From assembly GCF_945952365.1 (NCBI RefSeq), contig NZ_CAMFHX010000001.1:62001-126000 (forward strand): 64,000 bases of DNA, given 5' to 3'. Below the pieces are notes generated by a model. It did not search any database, had not been told where the DNA came from, and saw only the letters and a program-made list of their open reading frames with translations. Shown one piece after another: positions 9,106 through 17,635 of this stretch (its first letter is position 1; each line of letters starts with the position of its first letter). This DNA comes from an uncultured Cetobacterium sp. (GTDB lineage Bacteria > Fusobacteriota > Fusobacteriia > Fusobacteriales > Fusobacteriaceae). The position numbers were made by a program, and so were the translations under genes.

Positions 9106-10119
9106 ATGAAAACTGTTAAAACTGTAGATGCTGTTGGTATGATTTTATGCCACGATATAACAAAAATTGTCCCTGGTGAATTTAAAGGTGTTGCTTTTAA
9201 AAAAGGACATATTATCACTGAAGAGGATGTTCCTGAACTTTTAAAGTTAGGTAAGGATAATCTTTTCGTTTGGGAGCACATAGAGGGAACACTTCATGAA
9301 AATGATGCTGCTATAAGAATTAAAGAGCACACTGCTGGTTGCGGTTTAGATTTTTCTGCTATCAAAGAGGGTAAAATAGATTTTTTAGCTGCTGAAGATG
9401 GTCTTTTAAAAGTTGATGTTGACGAGCTTTTAAAAATTAATAGTCTAAGAGAGATTGTTATTGCAACTTTACACAACAATACTCCTGTAAAAAAAGGAAC
9501 TAAAGTTGCTGGGACTAGAGTTATTCCTTTAGTTATAAACGAAGAGAAAATTCTAGAGATGGAAAAAATCTCTAAAAAAGAGATTATAAAAGTTTTACCT
9601 ATAAAACCAAAAAAGGTTGCTATAATTACAACTGGCAACGAAGTTTTTTATGGTAGAATCACAGATAAATTTGGACCTATTCTAACTAGAAAAGTTAATG
9701 AATACGGATGCGAAGTTGTTTATCACACATTCTCATCTGATGATAAAGAGATGATAAAAGAGAAAATTGCTCAAGCTTTAAACTCTGAGGCGGAAGTTAT
9801 ACTTTGTACTGGTGGAATGTCTGTTGACCCAGATGATAGAACACCTCTTGCTATAAGAGAGATGGGTGGAGAACTTATAACTTATGGATCACCCGTTCTT
9901 CCAGGAGCTATGCTTCTTTTAGCATATCATGGTGAAAAAGCAATTCTTGGACTACCTGGATGTGTTATGCACTCTAAAAGAACTGCTTTTGATTTAGTTC
10001 TTCCAAGAATTTTAACAGATGAAAAACTTACTTTTGAAGATATAGCAAAATATGGTCATGGTGGACTTTGTCTTGATTGTCCAATCTGCACATATCCTCA
10101 CTGTTCATTTGGAAAATAA
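9106..10119 (+). CDS. Molybdopterin-binding (MoeA/MogA-like) domain protein with Cys-rich tail
   Basis: The 337-aa protein contains a MoCF_biosynth domain: VAIITTGNEVFYGRITDKFGP (about 173-193), CTGGMSVDPDDRTP (about 236-249) and GSPVLPGAMLLLAY. It lacks the full four-domain MoeA layout, so it is probably a MoeA/CinA-like molybdopterin-binding protein of the type found beside selenium- or molybdenum-dependent hydroxylases; no such hydroxylase is in the window. The tail CLDCPICTYPHCSFGK has four cysteines and could bind metal (inference). RBS GGAGGA precedes the ATG. Confidence 0.75.
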   Translation: MKTVKTVDAVGMILCHDITKIVPGEFKGVAFKKGHIITEEDVPELLKLGKDNLFVWEHIEGTLHENDAAIRIKEHTAGCGLDFSAIKEGKIDFLAAEDGLLKVDVDELLKINSLREIVIATLHNNTPVKKGTKVAGTRVIPLVINEEKILEMEKISKKEIIKVLPIKPKKVAIITTGNEVFYGRITDKFGPILTRKVNEYGCEVVYHTFSSDDKEMIKEKIAQALNSEAEVILCTGGMSVDPDDRTPLAIREMGGELITYGSPVLPGAMLLLAYHGEKAILGLPGCVMHSKRTAFDLVLPRILTDEKLTFEDIAKYGHGGLCLDCPICTYPHCSFGK

Positions 10120-10140
10120 TTTTTTTATATTTTAAAATAA

Positions 10141-10179
10141 AAAATAGCAACTCACGTCATTTTTGTGAGCTGCTATTTT
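10141..10179. terminator. Bidirectional terminator
   Basis: Stem AAAATAGCA-CTCAC / GTGAG-TGCTATTTT with T runs on both sides; serves the converging molybdopterin-binding gene and the 10180-10896 gene. Confidence 0.85.
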
Positions 10180-10896
10180 TTATATTTTTATTTCATTCTT
10201 AATCTTATTCAACTTTTGTAAAAAATTTTTATCTCCTATTTTTTTCAATTCTAATTTCATTTTTTTTATGCTAACTTTCAAGTTATATAATTGATGTAAT
10301 TTTTTACCTTTTATTTCATCCAACTCTTTATTTAATAGATTGATTTCAAAATCTATATGTCTATTTAACGGTGTATCCTGTTTCTCATCTTTTTTTATCA
10401 GTTTTGAAATCTTTTTTACCTCTGATAATTTCTCTCTTAATTGAATTAACTCTTTCTCTAAATCTTCTTTTAATTTATCAATATCCTTTAGATTTTCCAT
10501 ATTTTGCAACAAATCATCTTGTAGATTTTCTTTTCTTGAAATTAAACTAATTTTACCTAAAAAATCTTTTTCATTGTAAGAATCCGCATTTTTAATATTT
10601 TCCTCTTCTTTCTCTTTCAAGAAATAATTTTTTTCAATTGAATCAAAAAACTTTTTCTTTCCAACAACCTGAATATCTTCATAAAATCCATCATACTCTT
10701 TTACGGCATTCCAGCCAGAATCTTTCGTAGTTAGAAAATATATACCGTATTTTGCATTTGTATATTTAGTTTTTAACTCATCTTTCATTTTTTTGGCTTC
10801 TATCAAAAATTTTTGTGAGTTATCCTCCTCTATATGATACCCTATTCTTTTTCCAGAATTATAATCACTAAAAACAAAAATATAATGTCTATACAT
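10180..10896 (-). CDS. Unknown coiled-coil protein paired with an alarmone synthetase
   Basis: I do not recognise this 238-aa protein. Residues 1-95 look globular (MYRHYIFVFSDYNSGKRIGY, then KYGIYFLTTKDSGWNAV); residues 100-238 are rich in Lys/Glu/Leu heptads, most likely coiled coil. It has no signal peptide or membrane segment. Its ATG lies 3 nt after the alarmone-synthetase stop, and its Shine-Dalgarno GGTGGTG is inside the end of that gene, so the two are translationally coupled. An antitoxin or a regulator/effector partner is a reasonable guess, not shown. Confidence 0.6.
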   Translation of the reverse strand: MYRHYIFVFSDYNSGKRIGYHIEEDNSQKFLIEAKKMKDELKTKYTNAKYGIYFLTTKDSGWNAVKEYDGFYEDIQVVGKKKFFDSIEKNYFLKEKEEENIKNADSYNEKDFLGKISLISRKENLQDDLLQNMENLKDIDKLKEDLEKELIQLREKLSEVKKISKLIKKDEKQDTPLNRHIDFEINLLNKELDEIKGKKLHQLYNLKVSIKKMKLELKKIGDKNFLQKLNKIKNEIKI

Positions 10897-10899
10897 AAA

Positions 10900-11517
10900 C
10901 TATTCACCACCTTTATAAACAAACGGAGCTTTTACATAACCTATTTTATATTTTTTATGAGATTCTAAATTCATTTTCTCATTTTTAACATCCCAAATTT
11001 GAACTTCAATATGAAATACAAAATTATCTTTTCCTTTTATATATATGTGATGAGCTCTATAATCTTCACTCGGATTATTTTTGGGTAAAAAACGATAATC
11101 TCTTTCTTTACACTTTAATTCCAACTTTTCTATAAAACTATCTACATCAGTAACTATACACCTTACTCCAAACAAATCATTTAGAACCCTTGAAACCATA
11201 ATATGATCTTTTGAATTTCTTATTATTTTACTCATTATTGAGTCTGGACTCTTTTTTCTCATATTTACTTTAAAATCTTCACTTATATATTTAGATGAAA
11301 TTTCTAAAACACGAAATTCAAAATCATCTATTTTATCTAAATAATACTGTAATTCCTTATTAAATTCACCATTTAAAGATTCGTTAGTGTATATTTTATT
11401 TGTTCTTAACTTATGTATATTTAAAGATATTTTTACATCTTCATGAAATGATAGATACTCTTTCTCTACATCTAAAATAAATTCTAAAATTTTATTTAAT
11501 GTAATTTCCTTCTCCAA
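10900..11517 (-). CDS. Single-domain RelA/SpoT (p)ppGpp-type alarmone synthetase
   Basis: This 205-aa protein contains one RelA/SpoT nucleotidyltransferase domain and no HD hydrolase, TGS or ACT domain. Motifs: RKKSPDSIMSKI (ATP-binding R-x-KSP type), VLNDLFGVRCIV (Mg-binding Asp), DYRAHHIYIKG (G-loop Tyr), and FHIEVQIWD (ExQ motif Glu), then ESHKKYK. The catalytic set looks intact. I chose TTG at 11517 because AGGAGG lies 6 nt upstream; the longer GTG start at 11538 would overlap that site. Family possibilities are a small alarmone synthetase or a toxSAS toxin (nucleotide or tRNA pyrophosphorylation). The coupled downstream gene and adjoining dead HsdM favour a toxSAS/defence reading (inference). 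Confidence 0.75.
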   Translation of the reverse strand: MEKEITLNKILEFILDVEKEYLSFHEDVKISLNIHKLRTNKIYTNESLNGEFNKELQYYLDKIDDFEFRVLEISSKYISEDFKVNMRKKSPDSIMSKIIRNSKDHIMVSRVLNDLFGVRCIVTDVDSFIEKLELKCKERDYRFLPKNNPSEDYRAHHIYIKGKDNFVFHIEVQIWDVKNEKMNLESHKKYKIGYVKAPFVYKGGE

Positions 11518-11588
11518 ATTTAACCTCCTATATATCACAACCTAAGTTAGCTCTTATTTCTTCTAGGTGCTTACTCTTTAGAAATCAC

Positions 11589-11740
11589 TCACATAGAATT
11601 GTCCTTCATTTTTCCCTCCGAGTTAGTAAACTTTTCTAAGAAAATTCATAAACTTAACCAAGTCCATCTTGCCCTTTATCTGTTTTAGCCTATAAGTTAA
11701 TTCCACCAACTATATCTATCAACTCTCTTAGCTTTCCTTT
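11589..11740 (-). pseudogene. Remnant of type I restriction-modification methylase subunit HsdM
   Basis: The minus strand read across frames gives KLRELIDIVGGINL, a stop, AKTDKGQDGLG, a stop, VYEF; after a frameshift FLEKFTNSEGK; and after another shift GQFYV. This follows the HsdM pattern KLxELIDLI..IGL..., DxLGRVYEYFL.KF...EGK and GGQFYTP. At least two in-frame stops and two frameshifts show decay. The rest of the 391-nt gene-free stretch 11539-11929 holds no further convincing protein; it contains a candidate promoter at 11824-11832 and the epimerase terminator at 11879-11901. Confidence 0.7.
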
Positions 11741-11823
11741 ATTTAAAAGAGAGTTTGAATACATCTTATATATTTTAAAAATACCAATCCTAGTGGCTAA
11801 CTTTAACAAGTCTATTCATACAT

Positions 11824-11832
11824 AGTATACCA
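11824..11832 (-). promoter_or_regulatory. Extended -10 promoter facing the HsdM remnant and alarmone-synthetase operon
   Basis: Minus strand TGGTATACT (TGn plus TATACT at 11824-11829). The -35 is poor. It is the only promoter-like element I see upstream of the operon, about 300 nt away. Confidence 0.4.
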
Positions 11833-11878
11833 TATTTAAACTATCTATTTTAGATTTATTTTATAGTTGAAATAAACA

Positions 11879-11901
11879 AAAAGAGTGCTAAAAGCACCCT
11901 T
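11879..11901 (-). terminator. Terminator of aldose-epimerase gene
   Basis: Minus-strand hairpin GGGTGCT-TTT-AGCACTC followed by TTTTTG; lies about 30 nt after the stop of the 11930-12817 gene. Confidence 0.8.
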
Positions 11902-11929
11902 CTAATTGTTCTTAAATTTTGTATACTTC

Positions 11930-12817
11930 CTAATACACTCTTATTATTTGAGTATGTTTTTTCTGCTCGTTTGAATTTAACTTTTGGATGTGCTTTTTCT
12001 CTTCAACTCTATTAGAGTTTTCAGTGAAATCAGTTATTCCAGCCCAAGGCTCTAAACAGATAAATTCGCTCGAATCAACACTTGTCCATACAGCTAAAGT
12101 ATCTAGTTCTTCAAAAGTAAACTCAACACCATGTGATGATTTTGTATGCTTTATATTTACAGTGTTGCTCTCTAAACCTTCAAATACTAAAGCATCTTTT
12201 AAGAACTTCTCTTTAGATAACATAAACTTTTCTGGCAATCTATACTTTTGAATTTCTGATGATAAGAAGCTATTATTTCTAGCATCTATCATATATAAAT
12301 CGCACTCTTGTTCTTGAAACTCAATATAATAATTTTCAAAGTTTTTATCCCCGTTATAGTTACAATAAAAAGCTGTATGTCCTCCTATGTGGTAGTACAT
12401 CTCTATGACACCATTGTTTTTCACGTAATAGTTGTGATAAACTTTGTCTTCAACTAAGATATATTCTACTATTAAAGAGAAATTATACGGATATCTTTCC
12501 TCTGTATAAGCATTTGGTTTCAATTGAAACTTTGCTGTACTCTCTGTTATCTCTAAAATCTCAAAGTCTACATCTCTAGCAAAACCATGCTTAGTCATTG
12601 GAAGAGTTACCCTTTCATTTTTACCTAAAGGATAATCAATTGTCCCTGTAACTATATTTCCAATAAATGGAAAAAGATTGGGAGCACTTTTTTTGAAAGA
12701 ACCCTCTGTTCCTGGCCAAATATATTCAATACCATTCTCTTTATTCGTTATACTTTTTAGTTCTGCACCGAATTTATTTATCAGTACAACCAACTTTTCA
12801 TTCTCTATTCTTATCAC
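11930..12817 (-). CDS. Aldose 1-epimerase family protein
   Basis: Galactose-mutarotase-fold protein of 295 aa. Seen: GAELKSITNKENGIEYIWPG at the N-terminus, SAPNLFPFIGNI, KHGFARD (about 76-82, with the catalytic-type His), YYHIGGHTAF (second His), and WAGITDFTE near the C-terminus with the catalytic Glu region ECLEPWAG-like. It interconverts sugar anomers or may act on phosphosugars; the substrate is unknown. Start is GTG at 12817, preceded by GGGGGAG. It follows the cyclophilin gene by 22 nt and probably ends the psd-led operon. Confidence 0.85.
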   Translation of the reverse strand: MIRIENEKLVVLINKFGAELKSITNKENGIEYIWPGTEGSFKKSAPNLFPFIGNIVTGTIDYPLGKNERVTLPMTKHGFARDVDFEILEITESTAKFQLKPNAYTEERYPYNFSLIVEYILVEDKVYHNYYVKNNGVIEMYYHIGGHTAFYCNYNGDKNFENYYIEFQEQECDLYMIDARNNSFLSSEIQKYRLPEKFMLSKEKFLKDALVFEGLESNTVNIKHTKSSHGVEFTFEELDTLAVWTSVDSSEFICLEPWAGITDFTENSNRVEEKKHIQKLNSNEQKKHTQIIRVY

Positions 12818-12839
12818 GAGAATCTCCCCCTGTTTAAAA

Positions 12840-13502
12840 TTAGTATTGTACTAAATTTGGAAATTGAGCGTCTAAAGCGTCATCCATATCAGCTATTATC
12901 TCTGCGTTTTCTTGACTCTTTAAGAACTCTTGAACATCTCCAGTTATTTCGATTTTCTCGATTATATCTCCTTGCTTTATAGAGTCTACAACTTTTTGGT
13001 CAGCTTCAGAAACAACTTCTCCAAATATTGTATGCTTATAGTTTAACCAAGGTGTTGGAACGTGAGTGATGAAGAATTGAGAACCGTTTGTTTCTGGTCC
13101 TGCATTAGCCATAGCTAAAATTCCTTTCTTATCAAAAACTACTCCTTCTTGGAACTCATCTATAAAGTTATATCCTGGTCCACCTGATCCAGTTCCTGTA
13201 GGGTCTCCACCTTGAACCATGAAGTCCTCAATCACTCTGTGGAATTTAATTCCGTTGTAGTACTCTCTCATTGCTAAATGAGCAAAGTTTAATACTGTTA
13301 TAGGTGCTACTTCAGGGAAAAGAGTTAAATTAACCTCTCCTCTTGTTGTAACTATTTTTGCATTTAATTTAACTTGTTTCATAATTCTTACCTCCGTATT
13401 TTTTCCTAAAACTACTTTTTGTTTTGCAAACATCTTTTTCGAAAGAAAAAAGACAATAAATACTGCCAATAAAATTAAAATCTGTTTGAACCCTTTTTCC
13501 AT
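12840..13502 (-). CDS. Cyclophilin-type peptidyl-prolyl cis-trans isomerase, membrane-anchored or exported
   Basis: Residues 7-20 ([14 protein letters not shown]) form a hydrophobic signal/anchor segment without a lipobox cysteine; the cyclophilin domain follows. Motifs include [19 protein letters not shown] (catalytic Arg in FHRV), NGSQFFIT, and [11 protein letters not shown]. It would assist folding at the outer face of the inner membrane. The C-terminal extension after residue 195 is acidic. An internal Met at residue 41 ([10 protein letters not shown]) would give a cytoplasmic form; the upstream start is preferred for its position 6 nt from the previous stop. Confidence 0.88.
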   Translation of the reverse strand: MEKGFKQILILLAVFIVFFLSKKMFAKQKVVLGKNTEVRIMKQVKLNAKIVTTRGEVNLTLFPEVAPITVLNFAHLAMREYYNGIKFHRVIEDFMVQGGDPTGTGSGGPGYNFIDEFQEGVVFDKKGILAMANAGPETNGSQFFITHVPTPWLNYKHTIFGEVVSEADQKVVDSIKQGDIIEKIEITGDVQEFLKSQENAEIIADMDDALDAQFPNLVQY

Positions 13503-13508
13503 TTCTAA

Positions 13509-14162
13509 CTAGTCCTCCATTTTAAAAGCTTCTTTATATGTTTCTAAAAGTTCCTCCTCTGAAACAACCCCATACATCTCATAAGGCCATTTTGATTCTA
13601 ACTTTCTTTTTAACTGATTAATATCTCTTTCTACTGATAGATATCTCTGTTCTATTTCTCTCAGTTTTTCTCTCACCGGTTGCAGCTTATAAATTATATC
13701 AAATTGTTCCTCTTCTTGTATAGTCTCTTTTAATAAGTTTTCTAAATTTTGTTCTTCTAAAGCTAACTCATTATATTTCTCAGTTATTTTATCCTTCTTA
13801 TCTAAAAGTCTATTCAAGTTATATTTGAAAAATCTTTTTACTACTGTCGCTCCTGAAATTCCTTTTAACTTCTCTCTTTTCTCTAAGTTTTCCAATACTT
13901 TTTCCACTGATAAAGAGTTTTTCTCTCTTATCTCTTCTACCATCTCTTCAAAAGGTTTAAACTCATCATCTGACATGTTTTCAACCTTCATCTCTAAAAG
14001 AGCACCGTAGATTTTTTCGTAAGGAATAACAACCTTCTCTTCCAATATCTCTACTCCAGATAGATCTCCCATCTCTCTTAGTTTATCTATCTGTACAGAA
14101 GTCATCTTTAAAACTGTTAAAATAACTTCCTGTGCATATACTCTAAATCTTTCTCTCTCCAT
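13509..14162 (-). CDS. Conserved-looking coiled-coil protein of unknown function
   Basis: No family recognised. 217 aa, highly charged, no membrane segment or signal peptide. Residues 1-75 look globular; residues 115-195 (KDKITEKYNELALEEQNLEN and on) have strong heptad character. Its ATG abuts the stop of the flavoprotein gene and the cyclophilin gene begins 6 nt after its end, so it is a fixed part of this operon. A scaffold or adaptor role is only a guess. Confidence 0.75.
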   Translation of the reverse strand: MERERFRVYAQEVILTVLKMTSVQIDKLREMGDLSGVEILEEKVVIPYEKIYGALLEMKVENMSDDEFKPFEEMVEEIREKNSLSVEKVLENLEKREKLKGISGATVVKRFFKYNLNRLLDKKDKITEKYNELALEEQNLENLLKETIQEEEQFDIIYKLQPVREKLREIEQRYLSVERDINQLKRKLESKWPYEMYGVVSEEELLETYKEAFKMED

Positions 14163-15395
14163 CTACCTCATCTCCTTTTTCTTCATAGACTTAGCAGCTA
14201 AAACTCCCATAGAACATGCAGCTTGAATATTATATCCACCTGTATCTCCATCTATATCTAAAATTTCACCAACTAAGTACAGTCCTGAAACTTTTTTAGA
14301 TTCCATTGTTTTAGAATTTACCTCATCAATAGCTACTCCACCTCTAGTTACCATAGCCATTTCAAAGCTTCCAACTTTTGTTACCTCCATTTTATTAGAT
14401 GATAACATTTTTACTAAATTTTCTCTTTTCTCTTTTGATAACTCAGATAGTTTCAACTCTTCAGATATCTCTGCTAAATATAAAACTCTTCTTATGAATC
14501 TATCCGGTAAGAAATAGCTATTTAAAACTCTTTTAACAGTTTTCTTTCCATCTTTATTCATCTCTTCAATTATCTCTCTATTCAAAGTTTCAAAATCTTT
14601 ATCCACATAGTTTATCTCTAAGAAACTTCCGTTTTCTATGTATCTAGAGTTGTCTAAAATTCCTGGTCCACTAAAATTAGTATGTGTAAATAATACTGGC
14701 CCTCTTTTCTCAACAACTTTTTTATTCTCTCTCCAAACTGTCACTTTAACATCTTGGAAACTTATTCCAGATAACTCTTCAAACATATAGTCTCTAACAA
14801 AAACTGGTGTCAAAGCTGGTTTTGGTGGAACGATTTTATGCCCTAGCTCTTTAGCCATAACGTATCCATCCCCTGTTGTTCCAACTCCTGGATATGATTT
14901 TCCTCCAGTAGCTAAAGCCACATTGTCAGATATATATGTATCTTTATCTGTTGTTATTATAAATTCATCCTCTGATTTTGTAACGTTCTCTATTTTTATA
15001 TTTTCAACTATTTTTACACCTAGATTTTCCATTTTTCTTTTTAATAAAGCTACTACATCTAGCGAACTAAACGTTTGTGGGAAATACTTCCCACTCTCCT
15101 CTACTAAAACCAAAGGTAATCCATTCTCTTTAAAGAAAGTTTTCAACATCTCTGGTGAAAATTTATTTATAGCTTCTTTTAAAAATTTTCCATTCATACC
15201 ATACTTATCTAAAAATTCTTTTGGCTTTCCTGTATGAGTTAAATTACACTTTCCACTCCCAGCAACAAGGATTTTATTTCCAATACGTTTATTTTTTTCA
15301 AGCAAAGCAACTTTCAATCCTTTTTCTGCTGCTGTTATAGCTGTAAAAATCCCACCAGGACCTCCACCAACTACTATTAAATCAAATCTATTCAT
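14163..15395 (-). CDS. HI0933-family FAD-dependent oxidoreductase (BaiN/YhiN-like)
   Basis: Flavoprotein of 410 aa. Seen: N-terminal dinucleotide-binding VVGGGPGGIFTAITAAEKG (residues 8-26), the family signature NKILVAGSGKCNLTH (about 43-57), ATGGKSYPGVGTTGDGY (about 161-177), and the C-terminal FAD contact GEILDIDGDTGGYNIQAACSMG. In E. coli the family member YhiN is uncharacterised; a clostridial relative (BaiN) reduces bile-acid intermediates. The substrate here is unknown. It overlaps the preceding methyltransferase gene by 1 nt (TAATG). Confidence 0.9.
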   Translation of the reverse strand: MNRFDLIVVGGGPGGIFTAITAAEKGLKVALLEKNKRIGNKILVAGSGKCNLTHTGKPKEFLDKYGMNGKFLKEAINKFSPEMLKTFFKENGLPLVLVEESGKYFPQTFSSLDVVALLKRKMENLGVKIVENIKIENVTKSEDEFIITTDKDTYISDNVALATGGKSYPGVGTTGDGYVMAKELGHKIVPPKPALTPVFVRDYMFEELSGISFQDVKVTVWRENKKVVEKRGPVLFTHTNFSGPGILDNSRYIENGSFLEINYVDKDFETLNREIIEEMNKDGKKTVKRVLNSYFLPDRFIRRVLYLAEISEELKLSELSKEKRENLVKMLSSNKMEVTKVGSFEMAMVTRGGVAIDEVNSKTMESKKVSGLYLVGEILDIDGDTGGYNIQAACSMGVLAAKSMKKKEMR

Positions 15396-16528
15396 TATCT
15401 AGCTCCGTAATATTGGTAATAGTGACACTTTATTCCACCATTATATAACTTTCTATTTTTTGTAGCTTTCTTTCCGAAAGTTTTTTCAAAGTTTTCATAC
15501 GATGTAATTATGTAGTAAGACCATCTAGGGAATCTCATTTGGAAAATATCTCCCATAAGTCCATATAATCTTTCTACTGCATCCTCATCTAAAAGACGAT
15601 CTCCGTAAGGTGGGTTAGTTACTATACAACCTTTTTCTATTGTATTTTCTAATTCTAGGAAGTTCATACATCTAAACTCTATCTCTTCATCTACTCCAGC
15701 TCTCTTTGCATTTAATTTCGCAACTTCTACTGTCTCCTCATCTATATCAGAAGCATAGATAGTTACCTCTTTGTCGTAGTCCTCTCTTGAGAAAGCGTCA
15801 TCTCTTAAATCAACCCAAAGATTTTCAGGTATGATTGGCCACTTCTCAGATGCAAAGTTTCTATTTACTCCTGGAGCAACATTTCTAGCTATCATAGCTG
15901 CTTCTATAGCTATAGTTCCCGTTCCACACATTGGATCTATAAGTGGTCTATCTCCACCTTTCCAACGACTTAATAAAACTAAAGCCGCTGCCATAGTCTC
16001 TTTTAATGGTGCTTCATTTATTAGGTTTCTATACCCTCTTTTATGTAGCCCCTCTCCACTTGTATCTACCATAACTAAGAATATATCGTTATGAGCTTGA
16101 ATCTTAACTCTATACGCTCCTCCAGTTTCTGGCAATCTTTCCGTTTGATAAGCTACTCTAAGTCTTTCAACAATCGCTTTTTTTACAATCTTTTGAATAT
16201 CTGATTTTGAGAATAACTTACACTTAACTGAACTAACCCAGCTAATTGGAAACTCTCCATCAGCAGATATTATATTTTCCCAAGGTAATCTTTTAATATT
16301 TTCAAAAAGATTATCAAATGTCAGAGCTTTAAACTCTCCCATTTTTATGAAAACTCTATCAGCACATCTAAGATGTAAGTTTGCTTCTACAATTTCTTTT
16401 TCATCTCCATCAAACTCAACTCTTCCGTTGAATGTCTCAACATTTTCAAATCCTAACTCTTTACACTCATCTTTTACAACACTTTCTAATCCCATTGTTG
16501 CTGACGCTATTAATCTGTACTTCTTCAT
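15395..16528 (-). CDS. THUMP-domain class I SAM-dependent RNA methyltransferase (RlmL/YpsC-like)
   Basis: The N-terminal ferredoxin-like/THUMP region (residues 1-160) contains VKCKLFSKSDIQKIVKKAI. The Rossmann methyltransferase follows, with DPMCGTGTIAIEAAMIARN (about 198-216) for SAM binding and the catalytic NPPYGDRL (about 297-304). This is the N2-guanine methyltransferase family that modifies 23S rRNA (RlmL N-terminal half, guanine 2445 in E. coli). 377 aa is typical of the single-module Gram-positive form. It directly abuts the permease gene upstream. Confidence 0.9.
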   Translation of the reverse strand: MKKYRLIASATMGLESVVKDECKELGFENVETFNGRVEFDGDEKEIVEANLHLRCADRVFIKMGEFKALTFDNLFENIKRLPWENIISADGEFPISWVSSVKCKLFSKSDIQKIVKKAIVERLRVAYQTERLPETGGAYRVKIQAHNDIFLVMVDTSGEGLHKRGYRNLINEAPLKETMAAALVLLSRWKGGDRPLIDPMCGTGTIAIEAAMIARNVAPGVNRNFASEKWPIIPENLWVDLRDDAFSREDYDKEVTIYASDIDEETVEVAKLNAKRAGVDEEIEFRCMNFLELENTIEKGCIVTNPPYGDRLLDEDAVERLYGLMGDIFQMRFPRWSYYIITSYENFEKTFGKKATKNRKLYNGGIKCHYYQYYGAR

Positions 16529-17620
16529 CTATTCACTCCTTCTTTTTAAACACTCTAAATATATAAATTTTATAACCACAAATATAGGTACTCCTAAGAA
16601 CATCCCTAGTGGTCCAAAAAAGTTTCCACAAACCATTACACCTATGATAGTCCAAAAACTACTCATTCCAACTGACTCTTCCATAATTTTAGGCCCTATT
16701 ACAAATCCATCAACTGTTTGCCCTATAGCGATTGCTATAAATAGGTAAATCACTTTTAAAGGCGCAGCTAACAGTATTAAAAATGTAGCTATCGTTCCAG
16801 CTACTATAGAACCTACATACGGAATCATATTTCCAACTCCAACCATCACACCACTAAGTAAGGCATATGGTACTTTTGCTATGAATAGAACTATAAATAC
16901 TAAAAGTCCTACAACTGCTGAAGTTAAAACTCTTCCTAAAACATATTTCAAGAAAACATCATTTACTTTTCTTACAAAGTCAACACCATATCTAGCATTT
17001 TTCTTTGTCATAAATAATAAAAATAGATTTTCTAAAAACTCCATAAAATACTCTTTACTATACATTAAATATAGTGAAATAAAAACTCCAATAAAAAAGT
17101 TTAATACTCCAACTAAGCTTCTTAAAACTCCTGCACCTAATCCAAAAGCTAAGTTTTTAAAATTACCCAAATTCGTTTTTATAACTGAAATCAAATTAGC
17201 TTCTATCTCCTTTGGATCAAAAAATAATAAATCTTTCGCCTCTAGAAAATGGATAACATTCTCTGTATTAGTTGTTAAAGTTCCTAACATTGTTGGAAAT
17301 TTCTCAACTAAATCTGAAATACTATTAATTATATTTGGAATTACAATTAAAAACAACCCCAAAATAGTTGTAAAAACAATTATTAAACTTAATCCAATTG
17401 ATGTAGCTCTTTTCAATTTAGTTTTACTCTCAAAAATTTTTACAAGAGGACTCACTAAAATCGCTATAAAAATAGCATATATAAATGGCTTTATAGAACT
17501 TACAGCTTGACCTACAATTGATGTAAAAGCGTCGTTATATTGAAAAAACGTTTGAATTAAAACTAGAATTACTCCAACAATAAAAAGATGTAAATACTCT
17601 TTTTTCATAAACTTACTCAT
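16529..17620 (-). CDS. AI-2E family (PerM-type) membrane transporter
   Basis: Integral membrane protein of 363 aa with about eight hydrophobic segments. Family signatures: SLVGVLNFFIGVFISLYLMY (around 183-202), VMVGVGNMIPYVGSIVAGTIA, and the C-terminal DGFVIGPKIMEESVGMSSFW (about 306-325). Members have been linked to AI-2 export and to Na+(Li+)/H+ antiport; the substrate cannot be told from sequence. It lies between the NusG-domain-II gene and the RNA methyltransferase with very short gaps. Confidence 0.87.
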   Translation of the reverse strand: MSKFMKKEYLHLFIVGVILVLIQTFFQYNDAFTSIVGQAVSSIKPFIYAIFIAILVSPLVKIFESKTKLKRATSIGLSLIIVFTTILGLFLIVIPNIINSISDLVEKFPTMLGTLTTNTENVIHFLEAKDLLFFDPKEIEANLISVIKTNLGNFKNLAFGLGAGVLRSLVGVLNFFIGVFISLYLMYSKEYFMEFLENLFLLFMTKKNARYGVDFVRKVNDVFLKYVLGRVLTSAVVGLLVFIVLFIAKVPYALLSGVMVGVGNMIPYVGSIVAGTIATFLILLAAPLKVIYLFIAIAIGQTVDGFVIGPKIMEESVGMSSFWTIIGVMVCGNFFGPLGMFLGVPIFVVIKFIYLECLKRRSE

Positions 17621-17635
17621 CTCCTATAACTCTAA

